Assembly: GCF_023716565.1 (NCBI RefSeq)
Contig: NZ_CP071848.1
Coordinates: forward strand, 372,001 to 436,000
Direction: 5' to 3'
Length of the DNA stretch: 64,000 nt
DNA from: Vibrio sp. SCSIO 43136
GTDB lineage: Bacteria; Pseudomonadota; Gammaproteobacteria; Enterobacterales; Vibrionaceae
A program made the translations under genes and the position numbers. Shown here in pieces: positions 36,895 to 46,856 of this stretch (position 1 is the stretch's first letter; the number at the start of each line of letters is the position of its first letter). The notes below the pieces were generated by a model that was not told where the DNA came from, made no database searches, and saw nothing but the letters and a program-made list of their open reading frames with translations.

Positions 36895-37847
36895 AGAAAA
36901 CTCTGATCAGTGCATTAGCGCTGTTCAGTTTGATTGCTTTACCGGCCTCGGCAGAATCGACTTCTGCCGAGGCTTTGTTGCATCAAATGAACGACGCTAG
37001 TGAGCAGCTCAACTACGAACTCTCGTATATTTTAATCAAAAAAAATAGCATTGAACCGCTAGTGTATCGCCACGCTTCTAAGGACGAGCACAACTTTTCT
37101 CACTTGGTTTACTTGAGTGGTCCAACACGCGAAGTCATCCGTCGTGGGGAAGAAGTCAGCTACATCGAACCTGGTGTTGAACCATTTACTATCGAATCAG
37201 GAGAGATGGTTGCACCTATCATCCCAATGCTGCGCAGTGATATCGACCAACTCAAGGAGTATTACGACTTTGTGAGGCTAGGTCGCGCTCGTGAGGCAGG
37301 AGCGGCGTGTCAGGTGATCCGCATCGTACCGAAAGATGGTCAACGCTATTCTTACGTTGTTTGGGTAGATGAGCGCAGTCACTTGCCACTGCGTGCTGAC
37401 CTTGTCGACCGTGATGGTGAAGTGCTGGAACAGTACCGAACCATTTCTTATGCAGTGAATGAAAAGATCTTTGACCTGCTCTCTGGGTTAGAAAACATTA
37501 CTTTGCCCGAGGTACTGTCGCTACCAGAAAGTGAGAAAAAGAACACGGATTGGAGTGTGGGCTGGGCGCCAGAAGGCTTCAAACCTCATCACGTGAATCG
37601 CTATCGTATGGCGATGACTGAGAAAGTGGTTGAAAGCCAGATGTTTAGTGATGGCCTATTTAGCTACTCTGTGTATGTGGCAGATAAAGATGAGTTGTCA
37701 CTGAAAGGCCAATTAGTTCGTCAGGGGCGTCGCACTTTGCACTCTTTTATCATGGGTGATAAAGAGGTTTCCGTGGTCGGAGATATTCCGCCAGCGACAG
37801 CGAAACGCATCGCTCAGTCGGTTAAAATGCAGAGCCCTTCCTCATGA
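36891..37847 (+). CDS. rseB: RseB, periplasmic regulator of RseA
   Basis: 318 residues with a signal peptide (MKKTLISALALFSLIALPASAES). MucB/RseB family: LLHQMNDASEQLNYELSYILIKKNSIEPL, RRGEEVSYIEPG, YVVWVDERSHLPLRADLVD and the C-terminal domain WAPEGFKPHHVNRYRM. Protects RseA from DegS and senses LPS. ATGA overlap with rseA. Confidence 0.94.
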   Translation: MKKTLISALALFSLIALPASAESTSAEALLHQMNDASEQLNYELSYILIKKNSIEPLVYRHASKDEHNFSHLVYLSGPTREVIRRGEEVSYIEPGVEPFTIESGEMVAPIIPMLRSDIDQLKEYYDFVRLGRAREAGAACQVIRIVPKDGQRYSYVVWVDERSHLPLRADLVDRDGEVLEQYRTISYAVNEKIFDLLSGLENITLPEVLSLPESEKKNTDWSVGWAPEGFKPHHVNRYRMAMTEKVVESQMFSDGLFSYSVYVADKDELSLKGQLVRQGRRTLHSFIMGDKEVSVVGDIPPATAKRIAQSVKMQSPSS

Positions 37848-38347
37848 TGACGGCACTGGCAACTGTGCAGGAAGTGCAGACAGCCAAACAAGGGTTTCTT
37901 ATCCGTGTCAGTTGCGAGCAGCAAACCAGCTGCTCGCATTGCTCATCTCAAAACAGTTGTGGCACCGGCATCGTATCCAAAGCAGTAGGTAACAAGCAAC
38001 ATACGTGGTGGCTTGAGAGCGACAAATCACTTAGCGTAGGACAGGTGATAGAAATCGGCCTACCGGAAAATCGCATCATTAGCTCAGCAGCAATTGTCTA
38101 CCTGTTACCCTTATTTACACTCTTTCTTGGTGCAGCACTGGCACACCTTGTACTTGCACCTATGCTCGGTTTCGGTGAGGGCTTGGTTATTCTCATTTCT
38201 GCCGCATTTGCCTACGCTGGCTTTAAGCTGGCTCAATACTTGAGTGCTAAGCAAGAACGAGAATCACCTGCTAAAGTTAGTTTGATCCGCATTCTCGGCG
38301 AGCCATTAACAGTAAATGCCTCATTTGAGGATAGCTCTGATGCGTGA
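37844..38347 (+). CDS. rseC: RseC, SoxR-reducing/sigma-E accessory membrane protein
   Basis: 167 residues. A cysteine-rich N-terminal part (CEQQTSCSHCSSQNSCGTG, about 24-42) and two TM helices (about 85-105 and 110-130). RseC/MucC family; contributes to Rsx complex function and sigma-E regulation. 4-bp overlap with rseB. Confidence 0.9.
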   Translation: MMTALATVQEVQTAKQGFLIRVSCEQQTSCSHCSSQNSCGTGIVSKAVGNKQHTWWLESDKSLSVGQVIEIGLPENRIISSAAIVYLLPLFTLFLGAALAHLVLAPMLGFGEGLVILISAAFAYAGFKLAQYLSAKQERESPAKVSLIRILGEPLTVNASFEDSSDA

Positions 38348-38438
38348 AATTCGGTAGAATCGGCCAACTTGAACGAAATGTCGGCAAATTTGGCATTTCT
38401 CCCATCCAATTTTTGTAAGAGTTAAGTCACACCAAGCT

Positions 38439-40232
38439 ATGAAGCACATTCGTAATTTCTCGATTATCGCCCATATCGACCACGGTAAGTCGACCCTATC
38501 TGACCGCTTAATCCAAGACTGTGGTGGTCTTAGTGCTCGTGAGATGGATTCACAAGTTCTGGATTCAATGGATCTAGAGCGTGAGCGTGGTATCACCATC
38601 AAGTCGCAAAGTGTGACCCTAAACTACAAAGCTAAAGATGGTGAAACCTACCAGCTTAACTTCATCGATACACCAGGACACGTTGACTTCGCCTACGAAG
38701 TATCACGTTCTCTAGCCGCTTGTGAAGGTGCGCTACTGGTGGTCGATGCAGGTCAGGGGGTTGAAGCTCAAACCCTAGCAAACTGTTACACCGCTATCGA
38801 AATGGATCTAGAGGTTGTGCCAATTCTTAACAAGATTGACCTTCCAGCCGCTGATCCTGAGCGTGTATCAGAAGAGATTGAAGAGATCGTTGGCATCGAT
38901 GCGATGGAAGCGACTCGCTGCAGCGCAAAAACAGGTGTTGGTATCGAAGATGTTTTAGAGAACATCGTTTCAGCTATCCCAGCGCCAGAAGGTGACCCAG
39001 AAGGTCCGCTACAAGCGTCTATCATCGACTCATGGTTCGATAACTACCTTGGCGTAGTTTCTCTAGTACGTATCAAAAACGGCGTACTGAAGAAGAACGA
39101 CAAGATCAAGGTAATGAGCACAGGCCAAGTTTGGGGTGTTGACCGTCTAGGTATCTTCACACCTAAGCAGGTTGATACCGATGTACTCAAAACTGGCGAA
39201 GTGGGCTGGGTAGTGTGTGGTATCAAAGATATCCTAGGTGCACCAGTAGGTGATACCTTGACTCACGCTAAGAACGGTGCGGAAGAACCACTGCCGGGCT
39301 TTAAGAAAGTTAAGCCACAGGTATATGCAGGCCTATTCCCTGTATCAAGTGACGACTACGAAAACTTCCGTGACGCACTGGGTAAGCTAAGCCTGAACGA
39401 TGCATCGCTATTCTACGAGCCAGAGAACTCGGCGGCACTAGGCTTTGGTTTCCGTTGTGGTTTCCTTGGTATGCTGCACATGGAGATCATCCAAGAGCGT
39501 CTAGAGCGTGAATACGACCTAGACCTTATCACCACAGCGCCTACCGTAGTTTACGAAGTTGCGAAAACTGACGGCGAACTACTATACGTAGATAGCCCAG
39601 CGAAACTGCCGCACGTAAATGACATCGAAGAGATCCGTGAGCCAATCGCTCGTTGTAACATCCTAGTACCATCAGAGTACCTAGGTAACGTGATCACCCT
39701 TTGTGTTGAGAAGCGTGGTACTCAGGTAGACATGGTTTACCACGGTAACCAAGTAGCAGTCACTTACGACATCCCTATGGCGGAAGTGGTACTCGACTTC
39801 TTCGACCGCCTGAAATCAACCTCACGTGGTTACGCATCTCTGGATTACAACTTCCAGCGCTTCGAGCCTTCAAACATGGTACGTGTAGACGTACTTCTAA
39901 ACGGCGATACCGTTGATGCACTTGCAATGATCACTCACCGTGACCAGTCTCAGACTCGTGGTCGTCAGCTGGTAGAGAAGATGAAAGAGTTCATCCCTCG
40001 TCAGATGTTTGATATTGCGATTCAGGCGGCGATTGGTAACCACATTATCGCTCGTTCTACCGTTAAGCAGCTACGTAAAAACGTAATCGCAAAATGTTAC
40101 GGTGGTGACGTGAGTCGTAAGAAGAAGCTTCTGAAGAAGCAGAAAGAAGGTAAGAAACGTATGAAGCAGATCGGTAACGTAGAGCTGCCTCAAGAAGCGT
40201 TCCTAGCGATCCTTCACGTCGGTAAAGACTAA
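38439..40232 (+). CDS. lepA: LepA/EF-4, translational GTPase
   Basis: 597 residues, equal to most LepA. P-loop [14 protein letters not shown] (about 10-23), [10 protein letters not shown] (switch I), [15 protein letters not shown] (G3), [12 protein letters not shown] (G4), and the LepA-specific C-terminus ending [24 protein letters not shown] sequence. Ribosome back-translocase involved in assembly and translation under stress. Heads lepA-lepB-rnc-era. Confidence 0.97.
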   Translation: MKHIRNFSIIAHIDHGKSTLSDRLIQDCGGLSAREMDSQVLDSMDLERERGITIKSQSVTLNYKAKDGETYQLNFIDTPGHVDFAYEVSRSLAACEGALLVVDAGQGVEAQTLANCYTAIEMDLEVVPILNKIDLPAADPERVSEEIEEIVGIDAMEATRCSAKTGVGIEDVLENIVSAIPAPEGDPEGPLQASIIDSWFDNYLGVVSLVRIKNGVLKKNDKIKVMSTGQVWGVDRLGIFTPKQVDTDVLKTGEVGWVVCGIKDILGAPVGDTLTHAKNGAEEPLPGFKKVKPQVYAGLFPVSSDDYENFRDALGKLSLNDASLFYEPENSAALGFGFRCGFLGMLHMEIIQERLEREYDLDLITTAPTVVYEVAKTDGELLYVDSPAKLPHVNDIEEIREPIARCNILVPSEYLGNVITLCVEKRGTQVDMVYHGNQVAVTYDIPMAEVVLDFFDRLKSTSRGYASLDYNFQRFEPSNMVRVDVLLNGDTVDALAMITHRDQSQTRGRQLVEKMKEFIPRQMFDIAIQAAIGNHIIARSTVKQLRKNVIAKCYGGDVSRKKKLLKKQKEGKKRMKQIGNVELPQEAFLAILHVGKD

Positions 40233-40274
40233 TTCATTTCTACATTTGGAAATGGATGGAATCTAATATAAAAA

Positions 40275-40311
40275 AGGAAAGGGTGGGTAACTGCCCTTTC
40301 TTTGTTTTTGA
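40275..40311 (+). terminator. Possible terminator/attenuator between lepA and lepB
   Basis: Stem GAAAGGG (40277-40283) and CCCTTTC (40294-40300) followed by TTTGTTTTTG; 20 bp before the lepB ATG. It may attenuate lepB. Confidence 0.6.
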
Positions 40312-40330
40312 GAATTTTTAAGGGAACTAA

Positions 40331-41230
40331 ATGGCTAACACATTTTCTCTCATTTTGGTCATCGTGACTTTAGTGACGGGTATCGTTTGGGTACTGGAAA
40401 AACTGGTCTGGGCCAAGCAGCGTCAGCAGAAGTTGGCAGATATTGAAGCGCAGACCGAAGAAGGTCTCGAAGCTTCTCTGCAAGCCAAAGTGGTGGCTCA
40501 GCCATGGTGGATTGAAAACAGCGTATCAATCTTTCCGGTCATCGGTTTAGTGTTGGTACTGCGTTCATTTATTTATGAACCGTTCCAAATTCCATCAGGT
40601 TCGATGATGCCGACCCTACTTGTGGGCGACTTTATCCTAGTAGAGAAATATGCCTATGGCTTGAAAGATCCAGTATGGCGTACTCAGTTGGTTGAAACGG
40701 GTAAACCTGAACGTGGCGATATCGTGGTATTTAAGTACCCACCACAGCCGAGCATTGATTACATTAAACGTGTGATTGGTATGCCGGGTGATGTGGTTCG
40801 TTACTCGCCGCAAAAGCAGCTATGTGTTCAGCCGCAAGGTGAGAAGGTGTGTAAGCCGATTGCACTAAGCAATGTGCAAGAAAGCGAGTTTATCCAAAAT
40901 GGTATCCCGCTGGTGCAGATGGAAGAGCAGCTTGCTGAGCAAAAACATGAAATTTTGGTGCATCCCCTAGCGCGAGATCAGGTTGATCGCTATCAGCCTC
41001 GTCCAGGCGTTGCTGAGTGGGTTGTGCCGCAAGGTCAGTACTTTGTTATGGGGGATAACCGTGACAACAGTGCAGACAGCCGCTACTGGGGCTTTGTTCC
41101 AGAAGCAAACTTAGTAGGCAAAGCGGTCGGTATTTGGATCAGCTTTGAATTTGAACGAGGTTCAGACAGCGTATTGCCGTCTTGGATCCCAACCGGTGTG
41201 CGTTTTAATCGCATCGGTGGCATTAACTAA
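40331..41230 (+). CDS. lepB: LepB, signal peptidase I
   Basis: 299 residues. Two N-terminal TM helices (about 4-23 and 64-80), then the periplasmic catalytic domain with the serine in PSGSMMPTLLVGD (about 90-103) and the lysine in DYIKRVIGMPGD (about 145-156), plus GDNRDNSADSRYWGFV. Cleaves Sec and Tat signal peptides. AAGGGA ribosome site at 40319-40324. Operon with rnc and era. Confidence 0.96.
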   Translation: MANTFSLILVIVTLVTGIVWVLEKLVWAKQRQQKLADIEAQTEEGLEASLQAKVVAQPWWIENSVSIFPVIGLVLVLRSFIYEPFQIPSGSMMPTLLVGDFILVEKYAYGLKDPVWRTQLVETGKPERGDIVVFKYPPQPSIDYIKRVIGMPGDVVRYSPQKQLCVQPQGEKVCKPIALSNVQESEFIQNGIPLVQMEEQLAEQKHEILVHPLARDQVDRYQPRPGVAEWVVPQGQYFVMGDNRDNSADSRYWGFVPEANLVGKAVGIWISFEFERGSDSVLPSWIPTGVRFNRIGGIN

Positions 41231-41239
41231 AGAGAGAGT

Positions 41240-41917
41240 ATGACTTCTCAAATTGCAACTCTAGAGAGAAAGCTCGGTTATCAGTTTAATGATGCTGAGC
41301 TAATCCACTTGGCGCTGACCCATCGCAGCGCCAACAGTAAACATAACGAACGTCTAGAATTTCTGGGCGATTCAATTTTAAGTTTTGTTATCGCTGATGA
41401 CCTGTACCACCGTTTCCCTAAGGTAAACGAGGGTGATATGAGCCGTATGCGTGCCACGCTTGTTCGAGGCAACACACTGGCTGAGCTTGGACGTGAGTTC
41501 GTGCTAGGTGACTACTTAAAATTGGGTCCAGGTGAGCTGAAATCAGGTGGTTTCCGCCGTGATTCAATCCTAGCGGATGCTGTGGAAGCAATCATCGGTG
41601 CTATCTACCTAGACAGCGATATCGAACAAGTACGCAAGATCATCCTAGCTTGGTATGCATCTCGTCTTGAGTCGATCCAGCCGGGCGTATCACAAAAAGA
41701 TCCTAAGACTCGCTTGCAAGAATTTCTGCAAGGACGAAGAAAGCCGCTGCCAGTCTATAGTGTGACTAAAATAAAAGGTGAAGCTCATAACCAAGAGTTC
41801 ACCGTCACCTGTGAAGTGACAGGCATTGAAGAGCCTGTTGTAGGTAAAGGCAGCAGCCGTCGTAAAGCGGAGCAAGCGGCAGCTGAAACAGCATTAGGAT
41901 TATTGACCAATGGCTGA
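41240..41917 (+). CDS. rnc: RNase III
   Basis: 225 residues. Catalytic motif [20 protein letters not shown] (about 37-56) and the second acid [18 protein letters not shown], then the double-stranded RNA-binding domain [18 protein letters not shown]...[14 protein letters not shown] at the C-terminus. Processes rRNA and mRNA. 9 bp after lepB, 8-bp overlap with era. Confidence 0.97.
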   Translation: MTSQIATLERKLGYQFNDAELIHLALTHRSANSKHNERLEFLGDSILSFVIADDLYHRFPKVNEGDMSRMRATLVRGNTLAELGREFVLGDYLKLGPGELKSGGFRRDSILADAVEAIIGAIYLDSDIEQVRKIILAWYASRLESIQPGVSQKDPKTRLQEFLQGRRKPLPVYSVTKIKGEAHNQEFTVTCEVTGIEEPVVGKGSSRRKAEQAAAETALGLLTNG

Positions 41918-42908
41918 TGATAAAGAATTCGATCTCGACGCATACTTTGCAAACCAGCAGCAACAGCCTGAGATGCCAGAAGTTGCCGAGATCCCTGAAG
42001 AAGATCAACACTGTGGTTTTGTGGCGATTGTAGGTCGCCCAAACGTAGGCAAATCAACGCTTCTCAACCAACTGCTTGGTCAGAAGATCTCGATCACCTC
42101 ACGTAAGCCGCAAACCACGCGTCACCGCATCATGGGTGTAGAGACTGAAGGTGCTTACCAAGCGATCTTTGTTGATACCCCAGGACTTCATATCGAAGAG
42201 AAGCGTGCGATCAACCGTCTGATGAACCGTGCAGCAAACTCATCACTCAGTGATGTGAACCTTGTGCTATTCCTCGTCGATGGTACGCACTGGACTGACG
42301 ATGATGAGATGGTGTTTAACAAGCTAGCAAAAGCCAACTTCCCAGTGGTTCTGTGTGTCAACAAAGTCGATAACGTGAAAGATCGTAACGACGTGATGCT
42401 GCACATGATGGAGCTATCGAAGAAGATGGAATTTGTCGACGTGGTGCCTATCTCGGCAAAACACGACAAGAACATCGACGTACTGCGTAAGCATGTTCGT
42501 GAGCACCTGCCACAAGCGGTTCACCACTTCCCAGAAGAGTACGTGACAGATCGTTCACAGCGCTTTATGGCGTCTGAGATCATCCGCGAAAAACTGATGC
42601 GTTTCACCGGTGAAGAGCTGCCTTACTCAGTAACGGTTGAGATCGAGCGTTTCGACTACAACCCAGATACTGATGGCTTCCACATCAACGCCCTGATCCT
42701 AGTTGAACGTCTAGGTCAGAAAAAGATGGTGATCGGTAAAGGTGGTGAGAAGATCAAGACTATTGGCCGTGAAGCTCGCTTAGATATGGAAGAGCTGTTT
42801 GAGCGTAAGGTCTTCCTTGAGACTTGGGTGAAAGTGAAATCAGGTTGGGCAGACGATGAACGTGCACTGCGTAGCTTGGGCTACATCGACGACCTAGAGA
42901 ACAAGTAG
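41910..42908 (+). CDS. era: Era, ribosome-associated GTPase
   Basis: 332 residues. An N-terminal extension of about 35 acidic/Gln residues precedes [33 protein letters not shown] (about 47-80), DTPG, NKVD and a C-terminal KH domain with [17 protein letters not shown] (about 273-289). Coordinates 16S rRNA 3' end maturation with the cell cycle. The extended N-terminus is longer than in E. coli Era (301). Confidence 0.95.
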   Translation: MADDKEFDLDAYFANQQQQPEMPEVAEIPEEDQHCGFVAIVGRPNVGKSTLLNQLLGQKISITSRKPQTTRHRIMGVETEGAYQAIFVDTPGLHIEEKRAINRLMNRAANSSLSDVNLVLFLVDGTHWTDDDEMVFNKLAKANFPVVLCVNKVDNVKDRNDVMLHMMELSKKMEFVDVVPISAKHDKNIDVLRKHVREHLPQAVHHFPEEYVTDRSQRFMASEIIREKLMRFTGEELPYSVTVEIERFDYNPDTDGFHINALILVERLGQKKMVIGKGGEKIKTIGREARLDMEELFERKVFLETWVKVKSGWADDERALRSLGYIDDLENK

Positions 42909-42925
42909 TTCTTTAATGTGAATGA

Positions 42926-42952
42926 TAAAAGGAGCTGCGGCTCCTTTTTTGC
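42926..42952 (+). terminator. era terminator
   Basis: AAAGGAGC-TGCG-GCTCCTTTTTT, 18 bp after the stop, ahead of recO. Confidence 0.85.
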
Positions 42953-42987
42953 TATATTGAGTCTTCTTAAATTTTTAAAGTCATCCC

Positions 42988-43713
42988 ATGAACCCAAGCT
43001 CTTCCGAAGGTCTACAGCGCTGTTTTGTTCTCCATCGCCGTCCGTATAGCGAGACCAGCCTGATCCTAGATGTTTTCAGCGAAGAGTATGGCCGTATGTC
43101 GATTATGGCCAAAGGCGCTCGCAGTAAGCGCTCTAACCTTAAAGGGGCACTGCAACCATTCACGCCACTACTGATGAAGTGGGGCGGTAAAGGCTCGATG
43201 CGCACCTTGCGCCAAGCTGAGCCGATAAGCCTTGGCCTGCCATTAACTGGTGTTTGCCTCTACTCGGCCATGTATGTCAATGAACTGCTGGGGAGAGTGC
43301 TAGAAAGTGAAACGCCATATCCTGCGCTGTTTATTGATTATTTACATGCGCTGACCGAGCTGGCACAAGCGGATAACCCAGAGCCAGCTCTGCGCCGATT
43401 TGAGCTCGCTCTGCTGACTGCTATGGGCTATGGCATCGATATGATGCATTGTGCGGGTACAGGTGAACCCATCGATCCTGATATGACATATCGCTATCGA
43501 GAACAGAAAGGGTTTATTGCCAGCGTCAGACGCGATAACCTCACCTTTAAAGGTGACGAGCTGATCGCAATAAGCGAGCGACGTTTTTTGACTAAAGAGC
43601 AGCTACAAGCAGCCAAACGATTTACAAGAATCGCCCTGAAACCATATCTGGGCGGAAAACCATTAAAAAGCAGGGAATTATTTATTCCTCGCACACGGAG
43701 TATTGGAAAATGA
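42988..43713 (+). CDS. recO: RecO, recombination mediator
   Basis: 241 residues. OB fold N-terminus ([38 protein letters not shown]), helical middle with [10 protein letters not shown] and HALTELAQ. RecFOR pathway: anneals SSB-coated DNA and loads RecA. Stop overlaps the pdxJ start (ATGA). Typical vibrio lacks the zinc cysteines present in some RecO. Confidence 0.95.
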   Translation: MNPSSSEGLQRCFVLHRRPYSETSLILDVFSEEYGRMSIMAKGARSKRSNLKGALQPFTPLLMKWGGKGSMRTLRQAEPISLGLPLTGVCLYSAMYVNELLGRVLESETPYPALFIDYLHALTELAQADNPEPALRRFELALLTAMGYGIDMMHCAGTGEPIDPDMTYRYREQKGFIASVRRDNLTFKGDELIAISERRFLTKEQLQAAKRFTRIALKPYLGGKPLKSRELFIPRTRSIGK

Positions 43714-44441
43714 GTTCTATTCTTTTAGGGGTTAATATCGACCACGTAGCAACACTGCGCAACGCTCGTGGTACTAAGTATCCTGACCCTGTTCACGCAG
43801 CGGAAATGGCTGAGCGTGCTGGTGCAGACGGTATCACTATTCACCTTCGTGAAGACCGTCGTCATATTCTAGACCGCGACGTGCGTGTTCTGCGTGAAAC
43901 TATCCAAACTCGTATGAACCTTGAGATGGCAGTGACCGATGAAATGGTAGACATTGCGCTGCAAACCAAACCAGAGTTCGTGTGCCTAGTGCCTGAAAAG
44001 CGTGAAGAACTAACCACTGAAGGTGGCCTGGACGTAGTGGGGCAGCTTGAAAAAGTAAAAGCTGCCACTAAGACATTATCTGAAGCTGGCATTAAGGTAT
44101 CGTTATTTATCGATGCTGACCGAGCTCAGATTGATGCCGCTAAAGATTGTGGTGCACCATTTATCGAGATCCACACTGGCCATTACGCCGATGCAGAAAC
44201 TGAAGAAGCGCAAAATGATGAGCTTAAGAAAATTGCCGCTGGCGTAAGCTACGCTGACAGTATTGGCATCAAAGTTAATGCAGGCCACGGTCTGACATAC
44301 CACAACGTCGGCCCAATCGCTGCATTGCCAGAAATCTACGAGCTAAACATCGGCCACTCAATCATTGGCCGTGCGGTGTTTGATGGTCTGGGCAAAGCCG
44401 TTGCTGATATGAAAGCCATTATGGTTGAGGCTCGCCGTTAA
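43710..44441 (+). CDS. pdxJ: PdxJ, pyridoxine 5'-phosphate synthase
   Basis: 243 residues, TIM barrel. [27 protein letters not shown] (about 4-30), [34 protein letters not shown], and AGHGLTYHN near 190. Condenses 3-amino-1-hydroxyacetone phosphate with deoxyxylulose phosphate in the DXP-dependent B6 pathway that also uses Epd. Precedes acpS, as in E. coli. Confidence 0.97.
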   Translation: MSSILLGVNIDHVATLRNARGTKYPDPVHAAEMAERAGADGITIHLREDRRHILDRDVRVLRETIQTRMNLEMAVTDEMVDIALQTKPEFVCLVPEKREELTTEGGLDVVGQLEKVKAATKTLSEAGIKVSLFIDADRAQIDAAKDCGAPFIEIHTGHYADAETEEAQNDELKKIAAGVSYADSIGIKVNAGHGLTYHNVGPIAALPEIYELNIGHSIIGRAVFDGLGKAVADMKAIMVEARR

Positions 44442-44473
44442 TTCTCTTTAACGGGAGAGGGCAGTTTTCTTAG

Positions 44474-44602
44474 CTCCTCCCCTTTCCAAGGGGAGGCTGG
44501 GAGGGGTTCTGAATATACTTACAGTTTATCGCTAGAGGTAAGAGTTCTCAGAATCCCCTTCAGCTCCCCCCGAAGCGCAGGCCGCTTAGAAAGGGGGGGA
44601 GA
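44474..44602. repeat. MITE-like GC-rich inverted-repeat element, copy 2
   Basis: Left arm 44474-44514 (CTCCTCCCCTTTCCAAGGGG then AGGCTGGGAGGGGTTCTGAAT) and right arm about 44543-44602, its inverse but interrupted by about 17 bp (GAAGCGCAGGCCGC region). Compare copy 1 at 7505-7618: the first 33 bp of the left arm differ at one position. Located between pdxJ and acpS, genes usually adjacent. No coding potential. Confidence 0.7.
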
Positions 44603-44633
44603 GTAGTTTTGCACATTACGAACATCACATCTC

Positions 44634-45017
44634 ATGGCAATTATCGGACTAGGCACAGACATCAGCGAAATTGAACGCATAGAAAAAGCTCTTAACCGTA
44701 GTGGAGAAGCCTTTGCTGTGCGCATCTTGGCGCCGTCTGAACTCGATGCCTTCCAAAATACCAAACAGAAAGCCCGTTTTTTGGCCAAGCGTTTTGCAGC
44801 CAAAGAAGCCGCCTCAAAAGCGCTAGGGACAGGTATTGCACAGGGCGTTACTTTTCATGACTTTATCGTCTCAAATGACGATTTGGGAAAACCTTTGTTG
44901 AGGTTAACGGGTAAAGCAAAACAGTTGGCAGAACTTAAACAAGTCAACAGCATTCACCTTTCTATCAGTGATGAACGTCATTATGCAATGGCGAGTGTGA
45001 TTTTTGAAAGTCTTTGA
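44634..45017 (+). CDS. acpS: AcpS, holo-ACP synthase
   Basis: 127 residues. [20 protein letters not shown] (about 3-22) holds the metal Asp, and [21 protein letters not shown] (about 49-69) the catalytic Glu and Lys; [14 protein letters not shown] ends the fold. Transfers 4'-phosphopantetheine to acyl carrier protein. No obvious ribosome site before the ATG, which may reflect the repeat insertion upstream. Confidence 0.95.
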   Translation: MAIIGLGTDISEIERIEKALNRSGEAFAVRILAPSELDAFQNTKQKARFLAKRFAAKEAASKALGTGIAQGVTFHDFIVSNDDLGKPLLRLTGKAKQLAELKQVNSIHLSISDERHYAMASVIFESL

Positions 45018-45146
45018 ATCTTTGTGACTTTCCTCGTCGAAATCGTTTGATTTCTTCTCTCATTTTTCCTTACAACCTTGGTTGATGGTCTACACTCTTG
45101 TTAGGACTATCAAGAATGATGCGACCCATTTCTAACCAAGGTTTCT

Positions 45147-46436
45147 ATGACCCTTTGCCATATTTCGAGCTCCAGAGCGAATTTTTTCCGCCGCCATATA
45201 TTGACGGTGGGGATTGGTCTGGCGGTCAGTTTCAATAGCTTCGCTCAAAATTGGTCTTTTTCTGGTTTTGGCAACCTAGGCTACGTCTATGAAAACAGCG
45301 ATAGCCTAGGCTTTCTTGGCGACATGACTCAAAAAGCTGACCACACGACCAATGGCTCATTTCTCCCTGACTCTCGCTTGGGAGTTCAAGCCAGTTATGT
45401 GTCAGATTCAAGCTGGATGTTCACTACTCAATACGTGCTAGAAGATAGAGCTGGGGATGAGGTGCTCGATGGTCTCAAACTCGCCTTTTTTGCTTACGAT
45501 TACGATGAAACATTGAATTTTCGTCTGGGTCGAATTGGCTTTGATACCTTTCTAAATACCGATACTCGCTCGGTCGATTTTGCCCATACTTGGATTCGTC
45601 CACCGATGGAAGTGTATGGCTGGGCACCCCTGCCAAGTCTCGACGGCATTGATGCCACTTATCGATTCTATTATGGCGAATTGGACTGGGCATTGACTGG
45701 ACAGTTTGGTCACACAGAAGTGGCGACGGATCTGGTGGAAGAGTCGAGCCCGGTAAGGTTTAAAGGTTCGCCTGCTTTTTCTGTCAGTTTATCGGCCAGC
45801 AAGCCATTTTGGACAGCGAGGGTATCTTATGCTCGCTTATCGGCATCGAGTGATTTTCCCTATCAAGTCGAGCAACTTCACCAAGCGTTGGAAGCCGTGC
45901 AGCAAAGTAACCTTGGGCCTATCAGTGAAGAAGCAGTTTATCTCTATGACAACTTGCAGGTGAGTGGTAGCACGGTTCACTACTACCACGCTGGGGTTGA
46001 GTTTAATGATGGTAACTGGTTGACTTCCACCGAGTTGGTACGGGTCAAAACGGACAGGGCTGCGCTAGCAAATGGCTGGGCAGGTTACTTGTTGGTTGGG
46101 CATCGTTTTGGTGATTTTACGCCATACTTGATCGGCTCTAAGTTTAAACGTGCCAATGATTTAATTGAAGAGCAGCAAGACTGGTCGTTAGTTTCGGCTG
46201 AGTTGGGAGGATTGCAAGATACAACAGTGTTGGCGGCCAACAGCAAAATGATAGAACAGCAAACACTCTCGCTTGGTATGCGCTGGGATATTACCCCAAC
46301 TACCAGCCTTAAAGCGCAAGCGGATTGGACCTCTATTTCAGATGGTGGGTTTGGTCTATGGGCGACCCAAACGGGGGATGATTTATCAGCAAGGGAAGTG
46401 CAGACCTACTCGGTCGCACTCTCCTTCCTATTTTAA
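45147..46436 (+). CDS. Outer-membrane beta-barrel protein (porin-like)
   Basis: 429 residues. N-terminal signal region with a long n-part (RANFFRRHILTVGIGLAV, AQ cleavage near residue 34). The mature part is a repetitive beta pattern (alternating hydrophobic strands, Trp/Tyr girdle) ending in VALSFLF, the C-terminal aromatic beta signal for BAM insertion. No domain name can be assigned. It heads a unit with a small PBP-like protein (9 bp downstream) and a GGDEF protein, the same order as the V. cholerae genes before varS. Suggests a barrel tied to a c-di-GMP response. Confidence 0.75.
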   Translation: MTLCHISSSRANFFRRHILTVGIGLAVSFNSFAQNWSFSGFGNLGYVYENSDSLGFLGDMTQKADHTTNGSFLPDSRLGVQASYVSDSSWMFTTQYVLEDRAGDEVLDGLKLAFFAYDYDETLNFRLGRIGFDTFLNTDTRSVDFAHTWIRPPMEVYGWAPLPSLDGIDATYRFYYGELDWALTGQFGHTEVATDLVEESSPVRFKGSPAFSVSLSASKPFWTARVSYARLSASSDFPYQVEQLHQALEAVQQSNLGPISEEAVYLYDNLQVSGSTVHYYHAGVEFNDGNWLTSTELVRVKTDRAALANGWAGYLLVGHRFGDFTPYLIGSKFKRANDLIEEQQDWSLVSAELGGLQDTTVLAANSKMIEQQTLSLGMRWDITPTTSLKAQADWTSISDGGFGLWATQTGDDLSAREVQTYSVALSFLF

Positions 46437-46445
46437 GGTGACACA

Positions 46446-46856
46446 ATGAGAAAAGTGTTCACCTTGCTGCTTACCTTACTGCTCTCTCCCTTCTCTATGG
46501 GGGAGATTTATGTCGTGGTACATAACAGTAGTGAGCTTGAACATATTTCTGAGTCTGATCTTACGGCCCTCTATCTTGGTAAGAAAAAAGCATTACTGGA
46601 CTGCCCCGTGACGATACTTGACCGTGGGGAAGAGGAGCGCTCGGCATTTTTTGAATCATTGACCAATATGAGTATTAGCCAGGTTAATGCGTACTGGGCA
46701 AAATTGCAGTTTTCTGGGCGAGTGTTATTGCCTCAGGTAATCGACTCTGATGACGAGTTGTGGAAGGTACTAGAAGAAAACCCCAAGACCCTCAGCTACA
46801 GTTTAATTGAGCCACAAGATGTGGATGTGAAAGTCATTTTAACGATTAAGAATTAA
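46446..46856 (+). CDS. Small PstS-like periplasmic substrate-binding domain protein
   Basis: 136 residues with a signal peptide (MRKVFTLLLTLLLSPFSMG). The rest, EIYVVVHNSSELEHISESDLTALYLGKKKAL, and FFESLTNMSISQVNAYWAKLQFSGR resemble the first lobe of the PBP_like/PstS phosphate-binding family, much shorter than PstS. Often annotated as phosphate ABC transporter substrate-binding protein, but no transporter is present. Probably a sensor partner for the downstream membrane GGDEF protein; this is inference from position (no gap to the next ATG). Confidence 0.7.
   Translation: MRKVFTLLLTLLLSPFSMGEIYVVVHNSSELEHISESDLTALYLGKKKALLDCPVTILDRGEEERSAFFESLTNMSISQVNAYWAKLQFSGRVLLPQVIDSDDELWKVLEENPKTLSYSLIEPQDVDVKVILTIKN

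Noticed and set aside
45147..45250. Twin-arginine signal on the barrel protein (FFRRHIL)
   Set aside because: The S/T before RR and the FLK context are missing, and beta-barrels use Sec and BAM; the RR is probably just the basic n-region.
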